A stretch of DNA of 64,000 nt from Xiphias gladius. Taxonomy: Eukaryota; Chordata; Actinopteri; Istiophoriformes; Xiphiidae. Where the stretch lies: contig NC_053414.1 of assembly GCF_016859285.1 (NCBI RefSeq), positions 832,517 to 896,516 of the forward strand. The letters are read 5' to 3'. The notes beneath the pieces are model-generated. The model saw only the letters and a list, made by a program, of their open reading frames with translations, had not been told where the DNA came from and searched no databases. The translations under genes and the position numbers were made by a program. This document shows positions 20,649 through 32,100 of the stretch, piece after piece; the first letter of the stretch is position 1; each line of letters opens with the position of its first letter.

Positions 20649-20913
20649 ATTTTAACATCACTAAACACATCGGACTAATATAAGATAGAAAAATTAATAA
20701 AACATGCATTATGGTTAACTGGGTGTACATCAAACCATTTCAAAACAATCAAAAATAAACATGCTTATCATATTTAATTAAGGCACTAGCATTTTAAAGT
20801 CTATAATCAAGGCCTAGCATATAATCATAAAGTAATACACTTCAGTATACATTCAAAACATAACAAAGTGAAAATGTCTTTAATACATACATAGTAAAAA
20901 CATTTCATCACTG

Positions 20914-21240
20914 TTATACTCCGGTTTCATCAACCAATATACTTTGTGCATCTGGATCCAGGTAGAGTTTCAACTGCTGGAGATAGTTTTCATCATCAGT
21001 GTCATTACATTTAGCACCATATTGTATTGCTACAGCAGTCAATGAAGTGTTAATGAGCTTACAGATCATAGCTTTAGCACAACTCAAAAGACACATAACA
21101 ACAGCATGGTTCCAATAAAAGGCTAAATTAATTGCAGTATGTTCTTCCAAGGCAACATTGGAGATTGATAACCCCCTCATAGGTGCTAGTGAGCATATCA
21201 GCACGGCCAACACCACCAACTCCAGTTTGGCCATTTCCAT
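20914..21240 (-). CDS. Short secretory-type ORF at env position, copy 2
   Basis: 108 codons, same length and hydrophobic N-terminus as 9382-9708, with AKCND instead of DTCKD and Ile for Val in HTAINLAF. About 265 bp separate its stop from the polypurine tract, so almost the whole of a normal env is missing. Function unknown. Confidence 0.5.
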   Translation of the reverse strand: MEMAKLELVVLAVLICSLAPMRGLSISNVALEEHTAINLAFYWNHAVVMCLLSCAKAMICKLINTSLTAVAIQYGAKCNDTDDENYLQQLKLYLDPDAQSILVDETGV

Positions 21241-21244
21241 CTCA

Positions 21245-24208
21245 CTACATCAATGCCTTCTTACAGTGGGACGCATGTATCCAAGTTGATCTCTCCTTGA
21301 CTTTCACCGCTGTGGGTGTGGTGAGCAGAACCTGGTATGGGCCTCTCCAACGCGGGGAATGCCAATGGCGCCTCCTCAGGTCCTTCACCAATATCCAGTC
21401 CAATGGTTGGAACAGATGGGTCGTCTGACCTTTCCCCAGGGGCGATGGCAGGGCCGCCTTCACCTGAGCAGAAATAGAAGATACAATGTGGTTGTACTGC
21501 TTTCAATAAGCTACTATGGCTTCATCGACAAAATCTGACCTGTATGTGCTCCCTGCTTCAGATTTTGGCCTATAGCCATAACTCTGCCTGTTAGGACTTC
21601 ATGTGGTGACAAACCTATGGTAGAATGATGTCTTCCCCTCATATACATTAGCACCACGGGGAGACCATAGACCCAATCTAATTGCGTCTCTTCCATCATC
21701 TTTGTGAGCCTGTTTTTCAGCAGTCCATTTGCTCCATTTGCTCCATTTACAGTACCTCCACTCTCTGGGTGGTAGGTCCAATGTCGTTTCAAACCAATAC
21801 CTGCTCTCTCTGCCAAAAACAAGTTTGTTTTATTGTTTATTAAAATGGGGACCATTATCTGATGACAATTTTTCTGGAGTCCCCCACCTTGAAATGAAAT
21901 TCTGTAGCAAATGTTTAGCAGTTGATTTTGCATCTGCATGTTTACAGGGAAAGGCTTCAACCCACTTAGAGGACAAATCCACGACAACTAGACAATATTT
22001 ATATCCTCTAGCTGGAGTGAGTTCAGTGAAATCGATCTTGAGATGTTGAAAGGGGCTGCTAGGTGTAGGAAATGCTGAGCGTGTCGTGTTGAGTTTCTTA
22101 CATGTGTTATGTTGAGCAAACACCAAACACCTCTTACAGGAGTTCTCCGCCACCGTGCCAAACCAAATTGAATCCAAGTTTTGAGCAATGAAATCAATCA
22201 TACCTCCCTTTGAAATACGGTCCAGCCCATGTGCGAGCTCAGCCATGTAGGGAAAAAGTTGCTTGGGTAAACAAGGTTTATCTCTGGGGCCCCTCCAAAC
22301 ACTTTCTGGGTCACAACGACCATGTTTCCTCCATGCAGACTTCTCCATGGACTTGATGTCTTTGAGGGACATGTGCGGATCAAAGAAATCAGACGAAATT
22401 GCTTCAGATTTAGCAACAGAATCAGCAAAAGCATTTCCTCTAGAGACAGCATCTACACCCCTACCATGTGCCTGGCTCTTAAACAGAGCCACCTGAGATG
22501 GAAGTAAGATGGCCTCAAGAAGGTAGTTGACAAGGTGATGATGCTGAATCGATGTACCCTACGATGTAAAGAATCCACTGTTTTTCCATAGGGTCCCCAA
22601 AATCATGAACCACCCCAAAAGCATAACGACTATCAGTATAGATAGTAGCAGATTTTCCAGTTGCAAGAATACATACCCTTGTCAAAGCAAAAAGTTCAGT
22701 TCTGCTTGAGCAGAAAGGTGGATTGGAAGCCTTGCAGATTTCATTACATCATGATCCATAACAATGGCATAGCCAACAGCTCCGGTTCCATCTACCCCTC
22801 TAGCCGATCCATCCACATAACAGATCAGGTCCAGCTTAGAAAGGGGTGTGGTAGAAAGATCCTTTCTGGGAGTCACTGCTTCAGTGAGTACTGCCAGACA
22901 GTCATGCGGTTCCCCATCTTCCTCAGTTGGAAGAAGAGTGGCAGGATTCAAACCATTACACCTTTGCAGGGTGACGTGTGGCAAGTTCAGGATATTGTAG
23001 TAATGAAGAGTGGAAGCGGGGGTAAAATGAGTTGTTTTGGCGTGCAAAAGGATGGCAGCTACAGCATGTGGAACCAAGACAGTCAGCGGTCTATAAGCTA
23101 CCAAGGAAGACGAAACCTTCACTGCCGCTGCAGCGGCAGCCACTGCTCTAGAACAAGGTGGAAGACCTCTCGCAACAGGCGAAAGTCTTTGAGAGTAGTA
23201 AGCTACCGGCTCGAACTTGTCAGCGTGTTTCTGGAGCAAGACAGTGCTGTAGAATCCATTGTTTTCATCTACTGCTAAAGTAAAATCTTTTGACATATCA
23301 GGAATGCCTAAAGTCAGAGCAGAAGCCAACGCTTCCTTCAGTTTCACAAAGGAGCCAGTATCATCAGGAGTCCAAGTTAGAGTCACATGCAGTCAGTCCA
23401 TTCGCATGCGCCATGTCAGAAAGCGGTTGAGCCAATTTAGCATAACCAGCGATCCACTGTCTACAGTAGCCTGTACATGCTAAAAAGGACAGCAACTGCT
23501 TTTTTGTCACAGGTTTTGGCATTGACAACACCTCTTGGATTCTGTCTTTGCCAATTGTTGGTTTGTTTTGTGAGATCTCATGTCCTAGGTAGTCTACTTG
23601 TTGTTTCTCCAATTGGAGTTTTTCTAGCGATGCTTTTTTCCCCTTTGTAGCCACATATTTCAATAGGGCATTTGTATCGGCGATACAATTTTCTACAGAT
23701 GTACAACACACCAGAAGATCATCAACGTACTGAGTCACTTTACTCCCTCTAGGGAGTACAAAACCTGCCAAATTTCCCTCAAAGCGTTTGATTAAATCGT
23801 TGGCGATTGCTAATAGCCTTGTGGACACGAAGTCCACTCGTACTTTTTACCTTTAAAAGTAAACATAAACAAGGATTGTGATTCTGGTTCACGTAGAATG
23901 CTAAAAAATGCATTAGCCACATCTATCACAGTGAACCACTTTGCATCTCCAGGAACAGAAGACAAAATTGTGGCTGGATTCGGTACAACCGGTGCTCGAG
24001 CAGACAAAGCCTCATTTACAGCACGCAAAGCTTGAAGAGGTCGCCAGGATTTGCCATCAGCTTTTTTCAGTGGAAGAAGTGTAGTGTTACATGGAGGGGT
24101 TGGGGCTGGAACAATAATTTTATCCCTTAGGAGTTGCTCAATGATGGGAGTCATGCCCTCTTCTGCATCAGGCCTCAGGGGATGCTGTTGCTTTTTGGGC
24201 CTAAAATC
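21245..24208 (-). pseudogene. pol: Retroviral pol, copy 2, broken
   Basis: RT from about 24208; SCPQGY followed at once by an in-frame TAG and six codons later a TAA; YVDD region and thumb at 23364-23837; RNase H 22682-23386 (LAVDENNG, then CYVDGSARG), the longest intact piece of pol in the window; integrase 21514-22492 with LKIDFTE and SSDNGPHF; C-terminal domain 21245-21463. The zinc-motif second His is Arg and the third catalytic residue is Asn, as in copies 1 and 3. A 12-base stretch (PANP region) present in copies 1 and 3 is absent. Not functional. Confidence 0.85.
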
Positions 24209-25015
24209 CTCTAGACACAAAGAAACAAAGGCTTTTACACTTTCACACACACACTCATCATCCAGTTCAACAGCACACAACCTTTTAAAAGGAGGCCTTC
24301 ACACACACCCACCCCAGACTGTCTGTCACATACACAGAGGTGAAAAAGAAATATTCCCCGAAAATTCGGATACAGTTAAAATATCACTTACCCAAGAGAA
24401 ATCATACACTCATTTAATCGAGCACTCATTTAATTCTGAGATGTTAGTGGGGACTAGCGCCTCCGGACAGAGAAAGAACCTGTTCTTTAAACGAGGGCTA
24501 GTGCCTCGCCCTGATCAAGGAAGCTATGACTGCCCAGACTCACTCAGCGCTTTTATCGAAAACCTTTTCGAACTGATCCGGAGGCAACAGGAGACCTGTT
24601 CCTCTTCAGGCGAAATCCCACTCCGATCTCCCTGTTTTTGATGCACTTTTAAGGGCAAGAGACCATCTCTCCGCCAGGCAAATTTCTTCAGCCACAAAAG
24701 TTAAGAAACTCCCTCTCCAAGCTTGGCGTCAAAACAAACAAAAATCTTCAATCCCAATCAGTGCAGGCGTTTAGACAAACATATGCAGTTTTAGAAACAG
24801 AAACGGTGACCGGCTGTAATTTCCACAAAAATTAACATGCCAATTTAGTTCCTATAATCCACCAAAAAGAAAAGCCCTTAACACCGTTCTGCAACCTGAG
24901 AAAACGTCCTAGGCGTCTCAGAAAAGATTAGAGGGTTCTCAACCAGGTTTTTGTAAAGCTGCCCCGGCCGGGAAGGGGAGGTCATACCTCTCTGGACGCA
25001 GGCAGAGGGGCAGCT

Positions 25016-25033
25016 ATCTCGGTGGGACCTTGA
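25016..25033 (-). promoter_or_regulatory. Primer-binding site, tRNA-Gln type, copy 2
   Basis: Same position as in copy 1; one more mismatch (CAAGG for GAAGG). Confidence 0.55.
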
Positions 25034-25260
25034 ATAATGTGGTGGAAATTCTGTCAACACTCTGGACACAGGGTCAAATAAAGCACAGACACTGACAGAT
25101 TTGAATATTAATGTGATTATTATTGATCAATAAAAGGAGACAGCAACTTACACAAGTCAGCAAAACACCCCTGTCTCCCCGAACAGAGAGCAAAACTAAT
25201 CTGTTGTAGTTTTCTAGAGAGCAAAGAAACTCATTCTGGTTGGTCAGTACATAACATATA

Positions 25261-26501
25261 CAGCTCTGGAAAAAATTGAGAGACCACTGCAAAATTATCA
25301 CTTTCTCTGATTTCACTATTTATAGGTATGTGTTTGAGTTAAATGAACATTTTTGTTTTATTCTATAAACTACTGACAACATTTCTCCCAAATTCCAGAT
25401 AAAAATATTGTCCTTTAGAGCATTCATTTGCAGAAAATGACAAATGGCCAAAATAACAAAAAAGATGCAGTGCTTTGGGACCTCAAATAATGCAAAGAAA
25501 ACAAGTTCATATTCATTTTTCAACAACGCAATACTAATGTTTTAACTAAGGAAGAGTTCAGAAATCATTATTTGGTGGAATAACCCTGATTTTCAAATCA
25601 CAGCTTTCATACGTCTTGGCATGTTCTCCACCAGTCTTTCACATTGCTGTTGGGTGACTTTGTGCCACTCCTGGTGCAAAAATTCAAGCAGCTCAGCTTT
25701 GTTTAATGGCTTGTGACCATCCATCTTCCTCTTGATCACATTCCAGAGGTTTTTCATGGGGTTCAGGTTTGGAGATTGGGCTGGCCATGACAGGGTCTTG
25801 ATCTGGTGGTCCTTCATCCACACCTTGATTGACCTAGCTGTGTGGCATGGAGCGTTGTCCTGCTGGAAAAAAACCAATCCTCAGAGTTGGGGAACATTGT
25901 CAGAGCGGGAGGCGGCAAGTTTTCTTCCAGGATAACCTTGTACGTGGCTTGATTCCTGCGTCCTTCGCAAAGACGCATCTGCCTGATTCCAGCCTTGCTG
26001 AAGCACCCCCAGATCATCACCGATCCTCCACCACATTTCACAGTGGGTGCGAGACACTGTGGCTTGTAGGCCTCTCCAGGTCTCCGTCTCACCTTGAGAC
26101 GACCAAGTGTTGGGCAAAGCTGAAAATTGGACTCATCAGAGAAGATAACCTTACTCCAGTCCTCTATGGTCCAATCCTTATGGCCTTTTGCAAACCTCAG
26201 CTTGGCTCTTCTCTGCTTCTAAGTGATGAAGGACTTTTTTCTAGCTTTACACGACTTGAGCCCTGCCCCAGGAGCCTGTTTCGAACGGTTCTCGCCGTGC
26301 ACTTCATCCCAGCTGCCATTTGCCATTATTTTTGTAGGTCACTTGATGTCATCCTACGGTTGCTGAGGTACTGATCATCTAATCAGTACCTCATTAAGTA
26401 GAATGAGATGTGCTTGTGTTGGAATTCAACAGACACTGGCTGTCATACATGTAGAGATGCTGATTTCAGAAAAATTTGTCTCCTAATTTTTTCCAGAGCT
26501 G
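25261..26501 (-). mobile_element. Tc1-type transposon nested in LTR, copy 2 (internal deletion)
   Basis: 1241 bp, both termini and flanking TA kept, but about 350 bp missing near 26370 compared with copies 1 and 3, removing the region 5' of the transposase coding part. Confidence 0.88.
25593..26330 (-). pseudogene. Tc1 transposase, copy 2 (broken)
   Basis: Pieces 25593-25877 and 25814-26092 hold IFSDES-downstream sequence, QQDNAPCHTA and LNPMKNLW. The catalytic Glu is again Lys (codon 25752-25754). An extra stop near 26220 interrupts the N-terminal half. Inactive. Confidence 0.85.
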
Positions 26502-26790
26502 TATATTCCATCCAATGGCCAATTTGCCAAACATACATTCACATGCATACGTATAGGAAATAGGAAACCATGAGCCCAACAACTCAACTTGATTAATCAA
26601 CACTAGTCCAGTACAAGTGTTACCATCTTTGGTCATGAAGAGACTGAGGCCTTGCTCTTCTGTTTACATTACATGTAATATGTTGTAAGCTATGTAATAT
26701 GTTGGAGCTGAATCTGGGTTTAAGTTGAATTCTTCTTTAAAAGTGATATTTAAATGATAAACCCACTTACTTTTCTCATTTTCTATCACA

Positions 26791-26794
26791 AGGA
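26791..26794. repeat. Target-site duplication, provirus copy 2, right
   Basis: AGGA following the LTR. Confidence 0.7.
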
Positions 26795-26971
26795 CCTTAG
26801 TCCTAGAGCTATGCAATTGCAGAATGGTCTTAAACACCAGCACATAACATGTAATCCACCAACTTCCATAATTACTCAGTTTTAAACAAACATAGATTGA
26901 TCATGACATTGTCAGCAAAAAAAGAAATGGGGAACTGATGTAGTGTAAGGATCCAAAGGCAACATGTCCAT

Positions 26972-27150
26972 AAAAATAAGAGGACCTAGGACTTAACCCT
27001 GTGGTACACCACAGGATATCACAGCCTAAAAGGACAACGGAGAAATCTATTTTTATTCATATGCGATTAAGAGAAATCAAAACCCAAATCTGTGAAGCCA
27101 ACCAGTTTATAGAGACAGTGGACTCACACTGTGATCTGTCAACATAGGAA
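26972..27150 (-). repeat. LINE reverse-transcriptase relic, cassette 3
   Basis: Paralogue of 15775-15950, including the VPQG block and the same in-frame stop. It lies to the right of the provirus of cassette 2. Confidence 0.6.
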
Positions 27151-27580
27151 TGAAGTATAACATAAAATATATTGACCCCCAGTTGCATATGATTACTGTT
27201 ATCAGTGTTTTTGATATATTGATTATTTTTATATCAAATATGTTGTTTTCAGTATTAAAAGTGTTTCACATGTGGGCAATTGTCGATAAAGGGGAGAGAA
27301 ACTCGCAGAAAATATTCTCCCTACACAGGTGAATTTGAGCTCTATTAGATGTCAGAGTATTAACTGTTACACTCAGTTATTAATAATAAGCCACAAAACA
27401 TTATTATCATCAGAGTTTATATCGTATGAAACAAGTTTTTTATCTTTAATTCTTCATTTTCTGTTGTTTTTATCACCAGTACATAGAATCTAGACTGGAT
27501 CATAAGAAACCAGTGAAGTTTAACAGTGTGTGACTCCCTCTAGTGGATGTTGTGGAGTATTCTGTTGTCTTTGCTCCAAA

Positions 27581-27618
27581 GGTTTTTGTACAGAGTTCTG
27601 GTGTTTCCTGTCACTGTG
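27581..27618 (-). promoter_or_regulatory. Recombination signal of A3
   Basis: CACAGTG 27612-27618, 22-bp spacer, ACAAAAACC 27581-27589, minus strand. Confidence 0.93.
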
Positions 27619-28064
27619 GGCCTCAAAGCACAGTAGTACACAGCAGAGTCAGACAGCTGAAGCTTCTGGATCTTCAGAGGAACTGATCTTGAGGCGGAAT
27701 TCAGAGTGGATGAAAATCTCTCCCTGAACTCATCGGCTGTGATCCCTCCATCCAGTTTAAAGCGCCTCAGGATGAACTTGGGGCTGTTGTTTCCATCCTG
27801 TTTGTACCAGAAGAGATAATTACTCGGGGAACTGCTGTTATATAGACAGTCAAGTGTTACTGCCTCTCCTTCAGTAGCAGTCACATCTCTTTTTGGTTGC
27901 AGCACGTTGTCTTTTTGTGCTCTGCATTCTGTAAAACACCAACAAACGGTATCAGTGTGCTGTCAGAGAATCGTCTCAGTGTTGGATCGATATCAGAGAA
28001 ACTGAGTTGTGTTCATACCAAGGCACATAGCAGCCAGCAGCACTGAGATGAGCAGAGGCGTCAT
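27619..28064 (-). CDS. TRAV: TCR alpha/delta V gene A3
   Basis: Leader exon 28019-28064, 90-bp intron, V exon 27619-27928. Belongs to the RRFKLDGG / [13 protein letters not shown] subgroup shared with A4, against SRFKLD / GPLKIQRLQVTD in A1 and A2. CDR1 SSSPSNY. The germline CDR3 start is CALRP rather than CALQP, an amino-acid change at a position that can contact peptide-MHC. Anchors intact, open. Confidence 0.9.
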
Positions 28065-29000
28065 ATCTGCAGTGTTGAGTCGCTGTGAGCTACAGCAAGT
28101 ATAACGAAGGCTGTGAAGTCTCTGTTTAGTCTTCATCAACACTAAGTTGGTGGACTAGAAGGAGCCTGATCACAGTGACAGGGCTCATTCACAGCCCTCT
28201 GTTACCCCCCCTACTGACAACTTTACACTCAACACAGTTTTGTACCGCTCTGCTTTCCTACCTTAACTTGTCTTGTATGAAGTCATCATTGGAAATTTGA
28301 GGTGACACGTTTCCTCTTTTACAAATAGCGCAGATTGACTAATTGTTGTGAACCTGCTACGGCCCCTTTAATATCTTTTATCAGAAAGATCACAGGTAAA
28401 CTGAGGGTTAATATTTGATCATCATGTGACTTTTTATGTTCTTTTCAGAGTGTTTTTTCTCTTGAGGATGATTTGCCAGTTTAGTATCTGTTGGTCAAAT
28501 ACTAAGATGGCGGAGTTGTCGTGGAAGCTTAAATCAGCCAATGTTGAAACTTGGTAAAAACTTGAGCTGTTAAAGTTTGATTCTGCTGAGTTTTTCCTTC
28601 GATTTCAATGTCTGTAAATATAAACTACTGATGATTTCAGAGTTTTATGAGTTAATGCTTTAGTGTGTATTTGGGATGTAGCTCTACATGTTGCCAAGGA
28701 CAGTGAACAATGGAAGCAGCTCATCGTGGCCTAATGACCCGCAGTGTATGAAGAGGATTAAGTGAGGACGTCATTGTCCATTTATTTGTTTTCCTGGTGT
28801 CTCGTGTTTGAAGCACCATCCAGTTGGTTCTTCATTGATGTGGATTTGCTGCTCATGTGAATCCTCCCACAGTGTTTCACTAGCAGCTGTCACCACAGTG
28901 ACTCTGAGAAAACAGGAATTAGCAGAGTCCATCTGATATGAAGCTGTGGGTTGAATACCACTTCCCTCCTCTTTGAAGAGTAGTCAGATATCTGTGTTCA

Positions 29001-29039
29001 GGTTTTTGTACAGCCTCTTCTACACTTTGTATCACTGTG
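29001..29039 (-). promoter_or_regulatory. Recombination signal of B3
   Basis: CACAGTG 29033-29039, 23-bp spacer, ACAAAAACC 29001-29009, minus strand. Confidence 0.93.
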
Positions 29040-29647
29040 TCTCTAGAGCACAGTAGTAGAGGGCTGTGTCTGCCAGGGTTAGTCTGTTTATGGTCAGTTC
29101 AGTTGATGTATCTGTTGTTTGGGATTCGTATCGATTGTTAGGAATATATCCATAACTGGCCAATGATTTTGCTCCTTTCAAGAGTATAAACTGAGGTGCC
29201 TGAAGGTCAGAATGATGTCTGTACCAGTAAAGATAAACATAATCACTGGTTGTCTCATAGACACATCTGAGTTTGACAGATTCTCCTTCTCCTCCACTGA
29301 CTTCATCTCTTACAGGAGAGATTGTGTCTCCAGCTATTAGTCCTGGAAAAAGTAGAGAAAATGAAGCCATGAGACTGACATTGTCCATGAGGCTGAGAGG
29401 AGAAGACAGTGGAAAATGTCACTGTACAGTTTTACTCTGTGGACAGAAACAACTCAACTGTAGCTGAGATCGTAACTGGATTATACAAAACTTCATGACA
29501 AAGACAGATTATGGTGCGTTTCCGACCATGAAGTTTTGTAAAATGGCGACAGGATATCAGGTTAATACATCAGGTTAAATGAGACACTCATTTGTTCCTA
29601 AACTCACCTATGAAGTGAGATAAAATCAAAAAGAGGTAAAGCAACAT
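29040..29647 (-). CDS. TCR alpha/delta V gene B3
   Basis: Leader exon 29608-29647, intron 265 bp, V exon 29040-29342. CDR1 TTSDYVYLYWY as in B2; CDR2 LKGAKSLASYGY, one residue from B2. Framework 1 has PVRDEVSGGEGESVKLRC, the form also in B6. Cys, Trp and Cys anchors intact. Differs from B2 at only a few residues, so the two are the closest pair in the family. Confidence 0.88.
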
Positions 29648-30422
29648 GTCTTTGGAGTTGTTGAAGCCAAACAGATGAACAATGTTCTTCCACTGCAGTA
29701 GAATGAAAAACTAAACAGCCTCTCTGCTGCACAGCCCTTCTCCTCAACATCAAGCTGATTGAGCTTCTAGTTCCTCAAACATTTCTGCTCTGGAGACAGA
29801 AATGATCTCATTGGTTGAGGTGGACTCCAGTGGGCGGGGCCAGAGATAAACCTTTTTAGAGATTCTCTTCCTCCCAAAGTTCAGTTCAGACAGGTTATTT
29901 CAGCATCCAGAGCAGCTCTCTTGACTTTTCCTCATTCCACATCGTACAGTGAAGTAGAAGACATGAAAATAAATCCCTGTGTTGTGGCTGTAACCGAGCT
30001 CCCCTCTCATATTATATTATCGCCTACACACTGCACTAATGATTGTGAATGAGTGAAACTACAATGTAAGAATATAATCTGTGTCATGTAATGTCAAGAG
30101 GCGACTGTTTTCTTTTTGATCTTCATTTATATGATATGAAGAAAGTTTTATTACCCAGTACTGTACCCAGTAGGTACCAGGTATTTAAATAATGTCTCTG
30201 TTCTTGTTTCTATAAATGCTGCCTCATCCACTGAGTTATCATCTCACAAAACCTCCTTATCAGAGTTTCATTGTTTCATGATACAGCAAACACTTCATTT
30301 CTCTGCTGCTTTTTTCTTCAGTACATAGAATCTAGACTGGATCATAAGAAACCAGTGAAGTTTAACAGTGTGTGACTCCCTCTAGTGGATGTTGTGGAGT
30401 ATTCTGTTGTCTTTGCTCCAAA

Positions 30423-30460
30423 GGTTTTTGTACAGAGTTCTGGTGTTTCCTGTCACTGTG
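30423..30460 (-). promoter_or_regulatory. Recombination signal of D1
   Basis: CACAGTG 30454-30460, 22-bp spacer, ACAAAAACC 30423-30431, minus strand; same spacer as A and C genes. Confidence 0.93.
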
Positions 30461-31056
30461 GGCTGCAGAGCACAGTAGTACACAGCAGAGTCAGTCACCT
30501 GAAGCTTCTGGATCTTCAGAGGAACTGATGTCTTGTTGAGTTCAGCATTAAATCTGTCTTTTGGGAACTCTTCAGCATTTTGTACTGTTTTTGAGAAACA
30601 TTTCAACATGAACTTTGGGAAGTCATTTGCTTCTTGTTTGTACCAGAACAGATAAGGTCCCGTGTCACTGGTCTCAAATGTACAACCGAGTGTAACTGTC
30701 TCTCCTTCAGCAGCAATGACATCTCCTGTTGGCTGGATCACTCTGTCTTCTCCTTTACACTCTGGGGAAGAACAGAACATGCAGAGGAAGAGACGAATCA
30801 ATGAAGATGATTGATTAAAGGAGAACAATCAGTGGTTTAAACAGTTACCTGCCCAGAGAGTCAGACACACAAAGTGCTTTTATAAGGTTACAAATGTCGG
30901 CAGAAATGATCTGCTATGATTTTCTGTATAATAAACATTAAAAGCACTGACTCTACAGCTCAGTAACATGTTGAAGTGTTTTCAGAGGAAACATTTTGTT
31001 CTTTCCATCTTACCAAAGAAAAGAGCAGCAAGAATAATCCACAGCCAAAGTTCCAT
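30461..31056 (-). CDS. TRAV: TCR alpha V gene D1
   Basis: Leader exon 31014-31056 encodes [14 protein letters not shown] and ends at a GTAAG donor; intron 252 bp; V exon 30461-30761 starts [15 protein letters not shown] behind a CAG acceptor. Anchors: Cys in LGCTFE, Trp in LFWYKQE, Cys in DSAVYYC. CDR1 [11 protein letters not shown]2 region [12 protein letters not shown]. Framework resembles family A ([29 protein letters not shown]) at moderate identity, so A and D are sister families. An upstream in-frame ATG in the intron (MFSFNQSS) can mimic the start; the leader with a proper donor is preferred. Confidence 0.9.
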
Positions 31057-31277
31057 CTCTACAACAAGGTTTAAATCAGCAGGAGAAACTAGCTGATGTT
31101 CAACATTCAGTCTGAGAATTGTTCTCTTCACAGCAGCAGTTATTATTGACAGAATGGTTGAACGCAGTGCAGCAGTAGTGCACCGCCTACTGGATAATGT
31201 CGCCCTCTAGTGGAGGTAAAAAGCTGCGTTCCACCGTGGAAAAAAGGCTTCCAGCAGCTTGTCAGTGTGTCAGCTTG

Positions 31278-31315
31278 TGTTTTTGTACAGAGACTGTGGG
31301 TTTGCTGTCACTGTG
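31278..31315 (-). promoter_or_regulatory. Recombination signal of C pseudogene 1
   Basis: CACAGTG 31309-31315, 22-bp spacer, ACAAAAACA 31278-31286. Close to consensus although the V exon is dead. Confidence 0.8.
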
Positions 31316-31589
31316 GGCTTCACAGCAGAGTCAGTCACTGCAGCAGAGGAGATGTTCATGTTGATTTGGTTTTTCTCCACTTTAATCTTCAGTCCAGGGA
31401 CTGAAGCAGTTCCCACTGTTCCTCAAGCAGAGTGAGAGATGAGGAACTCTGGTGGTTTTCCTGGATATTGTCGATACCAGAAGAAGTAAGCAGCAGCAGC
31501 TTTGGAGTATGTGTAGGACAGAGTAACAGTGCTGCCTTCTGAACTGAACTCTTCATTGTTGACTGGAGTCAGACCTTCACAGTTGACGC
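31316..31589 (-). pseudogene. TCR V pseudogene, family C, copy 1
   Basis: V exon relic starting GVNCEGLTPVNNEEF. An in-frame TGA (31423-31425) follows LISHSA in framework 3, and the segment for YYC plus two residues before the heptamer is deleted, so DSAV runs directly into KP and Cys104 is gone. Tyr stands for Cys23 as in functional family C genes. The leader region (31667-31855) differs from the C leader and has no ATG next to a donor. Same two lesions in the copies at 39798 and 61858: dead before duplication. Confidence 0.88.
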
Positions 31590-32100
31590 CTAAAGGAAGA
31601 GATGACTCTGTAACTTTATGATCAAACAGTTCATAAATCAGTAAAACTCTGTCAATGTTAAATATCTCACCTACCTCTTATTGTGACCAGAAACAAAGTC
31701 ACAAACAGACTGTTCGTTGTGGCGATCAGCCAAATTATAACCACTGATGGGTTTATATTAATGACTGCACCATGTAAAAATGCTATTCTGGAAACAATAG
31801 TTGTTATGATGACTTGAAAGTCTTGTAATTTTTGCTGTTTGTGTTTGTCTGGCACAGTTATAAGACTAAATTATAGATTGCATTATTATGTCAACATAAT
31901 AATCAGTGTGAGGATTTTGGCCAAGGCCTGAGTCACGTTGATAATGGGTTTTTATTCACCCACCTCCACACCCCACCAGTCCTGTCAACCAGTGATATGG
32001 CTCTGATTTACCTGCTTTCAGAGTGTCCAGCCCCGTTACCTTCCTTTATGATAAGACACACAAATCAGTGTGGCGACAGGCTCAGATGTCGGCCTCGGCT
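31590..32100. other. Region upstream of C pseudogene 1
   Basis: Contains a weakly hydrophobic minus-strand open frame (31667-31855) with no splice-compatible leader, then spacer. Near-identical at 62132-62640. No gene supported. Confidence 0.5.

Larger units (their letters stand above)
20124..26790 (-). mobile_element. Endogenous retrovirus, copy 2
   Basis: Same provirus at the same site as copy 1. It alone keeps a complete left LTR (20124-20632) and polypurine tract. RT here lacks the 4-base deletion seen in copies 1 and 3 but has in-frame stops at the same place. Integrase keeps the first catalytic Asp (LKIDFTE), which copies 1 and 3 have lost. It is therefore the copy nearest the ancestral state, though still lacking gag, protease and most of env. 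Confidence 0.88.
25038..26790 (-). repeat. Right (5') LTR of provirus copy 2, split by Tc1
   Basis: LTR parts 25038-25260 and 26502-26790 flank a Tc1. Ends CACA, then the target duplication AGGA (26791-26794). Confidence 0.85.
16287..26794 (-). repeat. V cassette 2 (A2-B2-C2-retrovirus)
   Basis: Second unit of the A-B-C-retrovirus type, 11193 bp from A2 to A3. It has the only complete left LTR and polypurine tract, but its nested Tc1 lacks about 350 bp near the 5' end of the transposase reading strand. Present only in the first large block. Confidence 0.85.

Noticed and set aside
22661-23278. 205-codon plus-strand open frame
   Set aside because: Antisense to retroviral RNase H and the RT connection, which have recognisable motifs.
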